64,000 nt of DNA from Streptomyces sp. CB02261. GTDB taxonomy: Bacteria > Actinomycetota > Actinomycetes > Streptomycetales > Streptomycetaceae. How positions within the stretch are numbered: position 1 is the stretch's first letter; each line of letters starts with the position of its first letter. Below, piece by piece: positions 26,030-33,732 of the stretch. The DNA lies in contig NZ_LIVX01000001.1 of the NCBI RefSeq assembly GCF_001905665.1, positions 372,001-436,000 on the forward strand. Reading direction: 5' to 3'. The notes beneath the pieces were generated by a model that worked only from the letters and a program-made list of their open reading frames with translations, searched no databases and was not told where the DNA came from. A program made the position numbers and the translations under genes.

Positions 26030-26716
26030 TCACTCCACCCGGGGGCGGACCAGTCCCGATTCGTAGGCCGTGACCACCAGCTGGGCCCGGTCGCGGGCGC
26101 CGAGCTTGGCCATGGCCCGGTTGACGTGCGTCTTCACGGTGAGGGGGCTGACGTCGAGCCGTTCGGCGATCTCGTCGTTGGACAGTCCGCCCGCCACGAG
26201 GACCAGGACCTCCCGCTCCCGGGCGGTGAGCGCGGCCAGCCGCTCGGTCCTGGCCCTGCCGCCGCCGTCGACGGCCGCGCCGGCGCCCTGCGCGAGGAAC
26301 GAGGCGATCAGGCCCTTGGTGGCGGCGGGGGACAGCAGCGCCTCGCCCGCGTGGGCGATCCGGATCGCGCCGAGCAGCTCCTCGGGCTCGGCGCCCTTGC
26401 CGAGGAAGCCGGAGGCCCCGGCGCGCAGCGACTGCACGACGTACTCGTCGACCTCGAAGGTGGTCAGCATGACGATCCGCACGTCGGACAGCTCGGGGTC
26501 GGCGGTGATCAGACGGGTGGCCGCGAGGCCGTCCGTGCCCGGCATCCGGATGTCCATCAGGACGACGTCGGGCCGCTCCGAGCGGGCGAGGGTCACGGCC
26601 TGGGCGCCGTCGGCGGCCTCGCCGACGACCTCCATGTCCGGTTCGGAGTCCACCAGGACCTTGAAGGCGCTGCGGAGCAGGGCCTGGTCGTCGGCGAGCA
26701 GCACCCGGATGGTCAT
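26030..26716 (-). CDS. NarL/LuxR-type response regulator
   Basis: 228 aa. Receiver domain with VLLADDQALLRSAF, phospho-acceptor Asp in DVVLMDIRMPGTDG, and a conserved MLTTFE stretch; where most receivers have the conserved lysine this one has FLGKGAEPEELL. A LuxR-type HTH follows (LTAREREVLVLVAGGLSNDEIAERLDVS, about 160-220; shown in pieces of TAREREVL and SPLTVKTHVNRAMAKL). It overlaps the histidine kinase gene by 4 bp. Confidence 0.95.
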   Translation of the reverse strand: MTIRVLLADDQALLRSAFKVLVDSEPDMEVVGEAADGAQAVTLARSERPDVVLMDIRMPGTDGLAATRLITADPELSDVRIVMLTTFEVDEYVVQSLRAGASGFLGKGAEPEELLGAIRIAHAGEALLSPAATKGLIASFLAQGAGAAVDGGGRARTERLAALTAREREVLVLVAGGLSNDEIAERLDVSPLTVKTHVNRAMAKLGARDRAQLVVTAYESGLVRPRVE

Positions 26717-27954
26717 GTGTCCTCCCCCGTGCGGGACGTCACCGGCAGTATCGCCTGGACCCGGAAGCCGCCGCCGTACCGGGGGGCGGCGGTCAGGGTG
26801 CCGCCGAGCGCGCCGACCCGTTCCCGCATGCCGAGCAGTCCGTGGCCGCCGGTGGGGGCGGGGGCCGGGGCGGACGGGGGTGTGCCGTTGTCGAGGACGG
26901 TGATCTCGACCGTACGGCCCACCCGGACGACGCTCACCTCCGCCTCGGCGTCGGGTCCCGCGTGCTTGCGGACGTTGGTCAGGGCCTCCTGCACGATCCT
27001 GTACGCGGCCAGGTCGACGGTCGCGGGCAGCGGCCTGTCCCCGTCGGTGCGGGCGAGGACGACCGGGAGCCCGGCCTTGCGGAAGCTGTCGAGCAGCCCG
27101 TCGAGGACGGCGAGGCCGGGGGCCGGTTCCGTGGGCGCCTCGGGGTCGCCGGACTGGCGCAGCAGGCCGACGGTGGCGCGCAGCTCGTCCAGGGCGGAGC
27201 GGCTGGCCTCCCGTACGTGCGCGAGGGCCTCCTTGGCCTGGTCGGGGCGCTTGTCCATGACGTGGGCGGCGACGCCGGCCTGGACGTTCACCAGGGCGAT
27301 GTGGTGGGCGACGACGTCGTGGAGGTCGCGGGCGATCCGCAGCCGTTCCTCCGCGACCCGGCGCCCGGCCTCCTCCTCGCGGGTCCGCTCGGCCCGCTCG
27401 GCCCGCTCCCGGATCGCGTCGACGAAAGCCCGGCGGCTGCGGACGGCGTCGCCCGCGGCGGCCGCCATGCCGGTCCAGGCGAAGACGCCGAGGTTCTCCT
27501 GCGCGTACCAGTTGGTCGGGCCGAAGGTCATGGCGGCGGCGGTGAGCACCGCCATGGTGACGAGCCCGACGCGCCAGGTGGTGGGGCGGTCGGTGCGGGA
27601 GGCGACCGTGTAGAGCGCGACGACGGCGCTCATGGCGATGGGAGCCGGCCGGGTGTCGTCGACGAGCTCGAAGAGGCTGATCGCCACGGTGAAGCAGAGC
27701 ACCCGCAGGGGGTGGCGTCGCCGCAGCACGAGCGCGGCGGCCCCGGCGACCATGACCAGCACGCTCAGGGTGTCGGGTGTGTGGTCGCCGAAGGTCGGCC
27801 CGTCGGGGCTGCCGTGGGGGTCCGTGAAGGACCCGGCGACCATGCAGACGAGCGCGCCGGCCGCGACCGTCGCGTCGAAGGCGAGGGGGTGGGCGCGGAA
27901 CCAGTCGCGGAGGCGGACGTAGGGCGTGCCGGTGGCGGGGCCGGTGGGGGTCAC
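26713..27954 (-). CDS. Sensor histidine kinase (HisKA_3 type) with membrane sensor
   Basis: About 413 aa. Five or six hydrophobic helices in the first 190 residues and no large extracellular domain. A dimerisation/phosphoacceptor helix follows (ARDLHDVVAHHIALVNVQ, with the phosphorylated His after RDL), then a HATPase domain ending GGHGLLGMRERVGALGG. Start is uncertain: GTG at 27954 or TTG at 27963; neither has a clear ribosome site. Pairs with the downstream NarL-type regulator. The upstream neighbours are pspAA and pspA, so cell-envelope stress is a reasonable but unproven stimulus. Confidence 0.92.
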   Translation of the reverse strand: MTPTGPATGTPYVRLRDWFRAHPLAFDATVAAGALVCMVAGSFTDPHGSPDGPTFGDHTPDTLSVLVMVAGAAALVLRRRHPLRVLCFTVAISLFELVDDTRPAPIAMSAVVALYTVASRTDRPTTWRVGLVTMAVLTAAAMTFGPTNWYAQENLGVFAWTGMAAAAGDAVRSRRAFVDAIRERAERAERTREEEAGRRVAEERLRIARDLHDVVAHHIALVNVQAGVAAHVMDKRPDQAKEALAHVREASRSALDELRATVGLLRQSGDPEAPTEPAPGLAVLDGLLDSFRKAGLPVVLARTDGDRPLPATVDLAAYRIVQEALTNVRKHAGPDAEAEVSVVRVGRTVEITVLDNGTPPSAPAPAPTGGHGLLGMRERVGALGGTLTAAPRYGGGFRVQAILPVTSRTGEDT

Positions 27955-28023
27955 GGGGGACAACGGTACGGGGAGGCGGAGCGCGATCGGAAAGCACGGT
28001 GTCCCGCCTCCCCGGTGGGGCGG

Positions 28024-28078
28024 CGGGACAGCGGTGGTGGCGCGCCGGCCCGGGTGACGGGACAGCGGTGGTGGCGCG
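28024..28078. repeat. 21-bp perfect direct repeat, 34-bp period
   Basis: The 21-bp sequence starting CGGGACAGCGGTGG occurs at 28024-28044 and 28058-28078. The second copy abuts the pspAA stop codon, in the gap between pspAA and the kinase gene. Role unknown. Confidence 0.7.
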
Positions 28079-28357
28079 TCAGCCTGGGATCAGGCCGTCG
28101 TCGGAGAGCATCTCCCTGACCTCGTCGAGGCTCGCGCCCGGGGCGGGGAGGATGAGCTCCGAGGGTTCGAGGGCGTCGTCCGGCAGCGTCTCACCGAGAC
28201 GCCGGACGGCGTCGAGGAGGGCGCCCAGCGTGCGCCGGAACCCCGCCTCGTCCCCCGACTCCATCTCTTCGAGCAGCTCGTCGTCGAGCTTGTTCAGCTC
28301 GACGAGGTGGCTGTCGGCCAGCTTCCACTGGCCCTCCCCCATGATCCGTACGATCAT
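28079..28357 (-). CDS. pspAA: PspA-associated protein PspAA
   Basis: 92 aa: MIVRIMGEGQWKLAD at the N terminus and a C-terminal LDEVREMLSDDGLIPG. This is the small PspAA domain protein found next to pspA in many actinobacteria and archaea. The start at 28357 is chosen over an upstream in-frame ATG because it fits the domain. It lies 38 bp downstream of pspA and is probably co-transcribed; likely a partner of PspA in membrane-stress protection. Confidence 0.88.
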   Translation of the reverse strand: MIVRIMGEGQWKLADSHLVELNKLDDELLEEMESGDEAGFRRTLGALLDAVRRLGETLPDDALEPSELILPAPGASLDEVREMLSDDGLIPG

Positions 28358-28395
28358 GACGCGTCCTGTCTGCCGGTCCTCCGAGGAGCCGCCGC

Positions 28396-29190
28396 TCACT
28401 TCTCGAAGCGCGGGTGGTTCTGCTGCTGGTTCTGCTGCGGCGCCGCCGTGCCGCCGCCTTCGAGAGCCTGCTGCTGCGCCGACGGGCCGCCGGCCAGCTC
28501 CGCCTTCATCCGCTGGAGCTCCAGCTCGACGTCCGTACCGCCGGAGAGCCGGTCCAGCTCCGCCTGGATGTCGTCCTTCGCGAGACCGGACTGGTCGTCC
28601 AGGGCTCCGGAGGCGAGCAGCTCGTCGATCGCGCCCGCGCGCGCCTGGAGCTGGGCGGTCTTGTCCTCGGCCCGCTGGATCGCGAGACCGACGTCGCTCA
28701 TCTCCTCCGAGATGCCGGAGAAGGACTCGGCGATCCTGGTCTGCGCCTGGGCCGCCGTGTAGGTCGCCTTGATGGTCTCCTTCTTGGTGCGGAAGGCGTC
28801 GACCTTGGCCTGGAGACGCTGGGAGGCGAGGGTGAGCTTCTCCTCCTCGCCCTGCAGCGTCTGGTGCTGGACCTCGAGGTCGCTGACCTGCTGCTGCAGG
28901 GCGGCGCGCCGGGACAGCGCCTCGCGCGCCAGGTCCTCGCGGCCGAGCGCCAGCGCCTTCCGGCCCTGGTCCTCCAGCTTGGCGGACTGGCCCTGCAGCT
29001 GGTTCAGCTGGAGTTCGAGCCGCTTGCGGGAGGTGGCGACGTCGGCGACGCCCCGTCGCACCTTCTGCAGCAGCTCCAGCTGCTTCTGGTAGGAGTAGTC
29101 GAGCGTCTCGCGCGGATCCTCGGCCCGGTCAAGGGCCTTGTTCGCCTTCGCGCGGAAGATCATCCCCATACGCTTCATGACACCGCTCAT
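28396..29190 (-). CDS. pspA: PspA/IM30 (ESCRT-III-like) membrane-stress protein
   Basis: 264 aa. Almost entirely helical and charged, with long coiled-coil stretches (about 25-215), the typical PspA layout. It starts MSGVMKRMGMIFRAKANKAL, with the amphipathic N-terminal helix, and continues DRAEDPRETLDYSYQKQLEL. The C-terminal tail is Gln/Gly-rich (GGGTAAPQQNQQQN). PspA/IM30 proteins assemble on membranes and protect them under stress. The open frame extends upstream to 29445, but the start at 29190 gives the conserved N terminus. Confidence 0.95.
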   Translation of the reverse strand: MSGVMKRMGMIFRAKANKALDRAEDPRETLDYSYQKQLELLQKVRRGVADVATSRKRLELQLNQLQGQSAKLEDQGRKALALGREDLAREALSRRAALQQQVSDLEVQHQTLQGEEEKLTLASQRLQAKVDAFRTKKETIKATYTAAQAQTRIAESFSGISEEMSDVGLAIQRAEDKTAQLQARAGAIDELLASGALDDQSGLAKDDIQAELDRLSGGTDVELELQRMKAELAGGPSAQQQALEGGGTAAPQQNQQQNHPRFEK

Positions 29191-29463
29191 GGGCTTCGCG
29201 CGCCCCCTTCTGACGGACTTCGGCTCCAGCTCTTCGACAGGATCCACAGTACGGGCCCTGTCTCCATTACCGCACTGTTCGGAGCGGGATGCGCTCCTCC
29301 CCAAGGACGACTGCGGTCGGCCTTCCCTCCCGCCCAGGGAGTAGAGGGATCTCAGGGAAGCCGTGCCCGTCCCGCTGTGCACACCGCCGTAGACGCACTC
29401 CGTTAGCGGATCGTTCCCGCCCGGCATGGGGTTCATGCCCACCACCCCGTACCCTTGGGTTTT

Positions 29464-30069
29464 GTGTTCCGTAGCCGTTCGAAGGACGAGAAGGCCCCCA
29501 CCGACAAGGTGACGGCGGACCTCTCCACCAAGCAGCCCCGCGACCCCGAGGCCCCCAAGGGCCGCCCGACCCCGAAGCGGAGTGAGGCGCAGACCCAGCG
29601 CCGTCGCGCCGCGACGGTGCCGACCGACCGCAAGGAGGCCGCCAAGCGCCAGCGCGAGGCACGCCGCTCCGACCTGGCCCGTCAGCGCGAGGCGCTGGCC
29701 AGCGGCGACGAGCGTTACCTGCCGGCCCGCGACAAGGGTCCGGTCCGCCGCTTCGTGCGCGACTTCGTCGACTCGCGGTTCGCGATCGCCGAGTTCTTCC
29801 TGCCGATGGCCGTGGTGATCCTCGTGCTGTCGCTGTTCGGCAACACGAACCGGTCGCTGCAGAACATCTCCCTGCTGCTCTGGCTCGGTGTGATCATCCT
29901 GATCGTCATCGACTCGATCGGCATCTGGGTCCGCCTGCGGAAGCAGCTCAACGCGCGCTTCCCGGACGAGCCGAAGCGCGGCGCCATCGCCTACGGCCTG
30001 ATGCGCACGCTCCAGATGCGCCGACTGCGACTGCCGAAGCCGCAGGTCAAGCGCGGAGAGCGGCCCTGA
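29464..30069 (+). CDS. DUF3043 membrane protein
   Basis: 201 aa from the GTG at 29464 (VFRSRSKDEK); a TTG nine bases upstream is possible. The N-terminal 100 residues are strongly basic and Lys/Arg-rich with charged repeats. They are followed by two hydrophobic helices (EFFLPMAVVILVLSLF and ISLLLWLGVIILIVIDSI) and a basic tail. This is the actinobacterial DUF3043 family, function unknown. Divergent from pspA. Confidence 0.88.
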   Translation: MFRSRSKDEKAPTDKVTADLSTKQPRDPEAPKGRPTPKRSEAQTQRRRAATVPTDRKEAAKRQREARRSDLARQREALASGDERYLPARDKGPVRRFVRDFVDSRFAIAEFFLPMAVVILVLSLFGNTNRSLQNISLLLWLGVIILIVIDSIGIWVRLRKQLNARFPDEPKRGAIAYGLMRTLQMRRLRLPKPQVKRGERP

Positions 30070-30107
30070 GCGCCGACAGCTCGGAGTCCGTCGGAAGCGC
30101 TCATGGC

Positions 30108-30911
30108 GTGGTGACCGCGGAAGCGGGCCACCCGGTGCTGCCCGCCGTCGCGCACTGGCCCGCCGGATCCGGCGGGCTGCGCGACACCATCCGGCAGGAG
30201 ATCGTCGCCCGGCAGCTCGACGAGCAGATATCCAGCCGCTACCCCGTGGGGCAGCGGCTGCGGATCCTGGACGCGGGCATGGGCCAGGGCACCCAGGCCC
30301 TGCGCCTCGCGCGCGCGGGACACACGGTGACCGGCCTCGAATCCGATCCCGACCTGCTGAAGGCCGCCCGTGAGTCGCTGGCGACGGAGCCCGCCGGGAT
30401 CCGTGAGCGGGTCCGGCTGATCGAGGGCGACGGCCGCGAGACCGGGGTGCACTTCCTGCCCGGCAGCTTCGACGTGGTCCTCTGCCACGGCGTGCTCATG
30501 TACGCGGACGAGCCGGACGCCCTGCTCGCCGGACTGGCCCGGATGCTGGCGCCCGGCGGGCTGCTGTCGCTCGTGGTGCGGAACGCGGACGCCCTGGCCA
30601 TGCGGCCGGGGCTCGCCGGCGACTGGCCGGGGGCGCTCTCGGGTTTCGACTCGGAGGTCTACACGGACGACCACGGCGCGAAGGTGCGGGCCGACCGCCT
30701 CGACGCGCTGACGGCGACGCTCGCGGGGATCGCGGCGCCGCTGCACGCCTGGTACGGGGTGCGGGTCTTCACGGACGGCATCCCTGCCCAGGCGGGCCTG
30801 CCGGCCGCCGAGGAACTGGACCGCCTCCTCGCCGCCGAGGACCGCGCGGGCCGCACGGAACCGTACCGCCGGGTCGCGGCCCTGCTGCACCTGTGCGGGG
30901 TACGGGGCTGA
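30108..30911 (+). CDS. Class I SAM-dependent methyltransferase
   Basis: 267 aa from tandem GTG codons. Methyltransferase fold: motif I as LRILDAGMGQGTQALRLA, the acidic residue of motif II in GLESDPDLL, motif III-like IEGDGRE, and DVVLCHGVLMYADE as motif IV. The sequence resembles tRNA/CmoA-like and small-molecule methyltransferases; the substrate is unknown. It starts 39 bp after the DUF3043 gene, probably the same transcript. Confidence 0.88.
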   Translation: MVTAEAGHPVLPAVAHWPAGSGGLRDTIRQEIVARQLDEQISSRYPVGQRLRILDAGMGQGTQALRLARAGHTVTGLESDPDLLKAARESLATEPAGIRERVRLIEGDGRETGVHFLPGSFDVVLCHGVLMYADEPDALLAGLARMLAPGGLLSLVVRNADALAMRPGLAGDWPGALSGFDSEVYTDDHGAKVRADRLDALTATLAGIAAPLHAWYGVRVFTDGIPAQAGLPAAEELDRLLAAEDRAGRTEPYRRVAALLHLCGVRG

Positions 30912-30991
30912 GACCGGCGCCGGGCGTTGCCGCACCTGCGCGGGGTCCGGGACCCGGCAGAAGCCGGACGCGGCTCCCCGGTCGCGCGAGC

Positions 30992-31017
30992 GGGTGCGGG
31001 GGCGTGCCCCCGCACCC
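30992..31017. terminator. Bidirectional intrinsic terminator
   Basis: A perfect 12-bp inverted repeat (GGGTGCGGGGGC and its complement) with a 2-nt loop between the convergent methyltransferase gene (+) and small-protein gene (-). Confidence 0.8.
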
Positions 31018-31036
31018 TGTGTGACGCCGGGGCGCT

Positions 31037-31243
31037 CTAGCCCTCCGCGTTCAGGGGCATCGGGCCGTAGATCTTGGTCCCGTCCTCCGAGAGGGTCACC
31101 TGGTCCGCGCCGCCGCCCAGGAGGTCACGCCAGTGTTCGCCGATCCAGCTCTCCGCGTCGCCCTGGGTGGTGAACTCCTCCGGAGTCACCACCGGCTCGA
31201 CCTCCGTGCCGTCGGACTTCTCGAACCGCCACGTCCATGCCAT
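31037..31243 (-). CDS. Small conserved-looking protein, function unknown
   Basis: 68 aa: MAWTWRFEKSDGTEVEP, then a SWIGEHWRDLL helix and a C-terminal VTLSEDGTKIYGPMPL strand. A near-perfect AGGAGG ribosome site lies 5 nt before the ATG. The compact Trp-rich composition and good ribosome site argue for a real gene. No family name is known to me. It is divergent from cobU. Confidence 0.82.
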   Translation of the reverse strand: MAWTWRFEKSDGTEVEPVVTPEEFTTQGDAESWIGEHWRDLLGGGADQVTLSEDGTKIYGPMPLNAEG

Positions 31244-31334
31244 GTCCGCCTCCTGGCGCTCACCGGATGATCGGTTTCCTGCCCGCAGCGTAGCCGGGCG
31301 CGCACGGCTCGCGGTGGCGCGGGAGGATCTGAGG

Positions 31335-32537
31335 GTGGAACTGACTCTGCTCGGCACCGGCGCCCCCCTCGGGCTCCCCCGCCCCGACTGCCCCTGCGCC
31401 GTGTGCGCGCTCTCCCGCGGGCCCCGGGTCCGCGCCGCGACGGCGCTGCTCATCGACGGGGCCCTGCTGCTCGATCTGACCCCGGGGGCCGCGCTCGCCG
31501 CGGCCCGTTCGGGCCATTCGCTCGTGGGCGTACGGCAGGTGCTGCTGACGCATCCGCACGACGGGCCCGCGGTCGAGGTGCCCGCGGGGCTCCCGACGGC
31601 CGGGCGGGTGCCGGACGGCCGGGAGTTGACGCTGATCAGCGGGCACCGGGTGCGGGCCGTCCCGATGGACTCCCCCGGGACCGGGTACGAGGTGACGTCG
31701 GCGGACGGCGAGCGGCTGCTGTACCTGCCGCCCGGCGGGGCCGTGGCCGGGCTGCCGGAGAACCACCAGGTGCCGTACGACATGGTGGTCGCCGATGTGA
31801 CGGGCCGTCCGGACGGGCTGGCCCGGCTGCGGGGCACCGGGGCGATCGGCCCGGCCACCGAGGTGATCGCGGTGCATCTGGACCACGACGTGCCGACGGG
31901 GGCCGAGCTGGACCGGCGGCTCGCGGCGGCGGGCGCCCGGGCGGTGCCGGACGGGACGACGCTGTACGTGGGCGAGTACCACGAGGTGCCGGACGTGCCC
32001 CGGCGGACCCTGGTGACCGGCGGGGCCAGGTCGGGGAAGTCCGTGGAGGCCGAGCGGCGGCTGGAGTCCTTCCCCGAGGTGCTGTACGTGGCGACGGGCG
32101 GCACCCGCGAGGGGGATCCGGAGTGGGCGGAGCGGGTGGGCCTGCACCGGGAGCGGCGGCCGGGTTCCTGGCGTACCGCCGAGACCTGTGACCTCGTACC
32201 GCTCCTGGCGGAGGAGGGGCCCGCGCTGCTGGTCGACTGTCTGTCGCTGTGGCTGACGGACGCCATGGACCGGGTGGACGCCTGGGACGACGCGCGGTGG
32301 GCGGCCGGGGGGCAGCGGGCGCTGCGGAAGCGGACGGCGGAGCTGGTGGCGGCGGTGCGGGCCACCCGCCGTACGGTCGTGGCGGTGACGAACGAGGTCG
32401 GTTCGGGGGTGGTGCCGGGTACGGCGGCGGGGCGGCGGTTCCGGGACGAGCTGGGCCGGCTGAACGCGGCGTTCGCCGACGAGTGCGAGGAGGTCGTCCT
32501 CGTGGTCGCCGGTCAGGGCCTGGTGCTGCGCGGGTAG
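31335..32537 (+). CDS. cobU: Adenosylcobinamide kinase/guanylyltransferase with N-terminal MBL-like domain
   Basis: 400 aa from a GTG start. Residues about 225-400 are CobU: P-loop VTGGARSGKSVEAERRL, then YVATGGTREGDPEW, the HRERRPGSW segment, and TNEVGSGVVPGTAAGRRFRD. CobU phosphorylates adenosylcobinamide and attaches GMP in cobalamin nucleotide-loop assembly. Residues 1 to about 220 resemble a metallo-beta-lactamase/PhnP-like fold (LTLLGTGAPLGLPRP, PDCPCAVC cysteines, LLTHPHDGP), though its THxHxDH motif looks incomplete. Typical CobU is about 180 aa, so this is a fusion. First of the cobU-cobT pair. Confidence 0.92.
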   Translation: MELTLLGTGAPLGLPRPDCPCAVCALSRGPRVRAATALLIDGALLLDLTPGAALAAARSGHSLVGVRQVLLTHPHDGPAVEVPAGLPTAGRVPDGRELTLISGHRVRAVPMDSPGTGYEVTSADGERLLYLPPGGAVAGLPENHQVPYDMVVADVTGRPDGLARLRGTGAIGPATEVIAVHLDHDVPTGAELDRRLAAAGARAVPDGTTLYVGEYHEVPDVPRRTLVTGGARSGKSVEAERRLESFPEVLYVATGGTREGDPEWAERVGLHRERRPGSWRTAETCDLVPLLAEEGPALLVDCLSLWLTDAMDRVDAWDDARWAAGGQRALRKRTAELVAAVRATRRTVVAVTNEVGSGVVPGTAAGRRFRDELGRLNAAFADECEEVVLVVAGQGLVLRG

Positions 32538-32584
32538 GGTGCGAGCACCGATGGCCCTCGCTGATTTGTCTCAAGGCGGAACCC

Positions 32585-33661
32585 GTGAATCTGGACGACT
32601 TCTCCGATCTGATCGAGCGCCCCGACGGGGGGATCCGGCGTGACGCCGAGGAGCGCCGTGAGCGGCTGACCGTGCCGCCGGGGGCGCTCGGCCGGCTCGA
32701 CGAGCTCGGTGAGTGGCTGTCGGCCGCGCAGGCCTCGGTCAAGGTGCGGGCGATCGGGCAGCCGAAGGTGGTGCTCTTCGCGGGCGACCACGGGGTCGCC
32801 TCGCTCGGTGTGTCGGGCCGCCCGGCGGGCACCGCGCACGAGCTGGTGCGGGCCGTCCTGGACGGGGCGAGCCCGGTCGCGGTGCTCGCCCGGTCGACGG
32901 ACGTGCCGGTACGGGTGGTGGACGCGGGTCTCGACTGCGACCCGGAGCTGCTGCCGGCCGAGGTGGTGCGCCACCGGGTGCGGCGCGGCAGCGGCCGGAT
33001 CGACGTGGAGGACGCGCTGACGGCGGAGGAGACGGAGGCGGCGGTCCGCCTCGGTGTCGCGATCGCCGACGAGGAGGCCGACTCGGGCACCGATCTGGTG
33101 GTGCTCGGGGATCTGAGCGTCGGCGGGACGACGCCCGCGGCGACCCTGATCGCCGCCCTCTGCGGGACGGACGCCTCCGTGGTGACGGGCCGGGGCGGGG
33201 CCGGGATCGACGATCTGGCGTGGATGCGGAAGTGCGCGGCGATCCGGGACGCGCTGCGGCGGGCGCGGCCGGTCCTGGGCGATCAGCTGGCGCTGCTCTC
33301 GGCGGTCGGCGGGGCGGACCTGGCGGCGATGACCGGGTTCCTGCTCCAGGCCTCGGTGCGGCGGATGCCGGTGATCCTGGACGGTGTGGTGGGGGCGGCC
33401 TGCGCGCTGGTGGCGCAGCGGGCGGCGTTCCGGGCGCCGGACTGGTGGCTGGCGGGTCAGGTCAGCGGGGAGCCGGCGCAGGCGAAGGCGCTGGACCGGA
33501 TGGCGCTCAACCCTCTCCTCGATCACGGCGTCCATGTGGGTGAGGGAACCGGGGCATTGCTCGCGCTTCCCCTCGTCAGGGCCGCCGCGGCGTTCGCGGC
33601 GGAGCTGCCCGAGCGTCCGGATCCGACCACTCCGGACGGCGAGGGCGCGTCGGACTCCTGA
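32585..33661 (+). CDS. cobT: Nicotinate-nucleotide--dimethylbenzimidazole phosphoribosyltransferase
   Basis: 358 aa, GTG start. It makes alpha-ribazole phosphate, the lower-ligand precursor of cobalamin. The N-terminal PPGALGRLDELGEWL, FAGDHGVASLGVS, LGDLSVGGTTPAATL (acceptor-binding) and the C-terminal EGTGALLALPLVRAA are typical CobT motifs, including the catalytic Glu in the HVGEGTGA segment. It lies 47 bp after cobU. No cobalamin riboswitch precedes either gene. Confidence 0.94.
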   Translation: MNLDDFSDLIERPDGGIRRDAEERRERLTVPPGALGRLDELGEWLSAAQASVKVRAIGQPKVVLFAGDHGVASLGVSGRPAGTAHELVRAVLDGASPVAVLARSTDVPVRVVDAGLDCDPELLPAEVVRHRVRRGSGRIDVEDALTAEETEAAVRLGVAIADEEADSGTDLVVLGDLSVGGTTPAATLIAALCGTDASVVTGRGGAGIDDLAWMRKCAAIRDALRRARPVLGDQLALLSAVGGADLAAMTGFLLQASVRRMPVILDGVVGAACALVAQRAAFRAPDWWLAGQVSGEPAQAKALDRMALNPLLDHGVHVGEGTGALLALPLVRAAAAFAAELPERPDPTTPDGEGASDS

Positions 33662-33732
33662 GGGGGAGCGGGGCGGACAGATCGACTCCGGCGTCTCCGC
33701 ACGACAAGCGATGCCCCATATGATCGCTTTTC

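Noticed and set aside
22653..30000. Adaptor or outer-membrane partner for the RND permease
   Set aside because: No HlyD- or TolC-like gene in the neighbourhood; consistent with a monoderm, so the pump is described as orphan.
31244..32584. Cobalamin riboswitch before cobU or cobT
   Set aside because: No B12-box-like GCCACTG element or long structured leader; gaps are short and unstructured.
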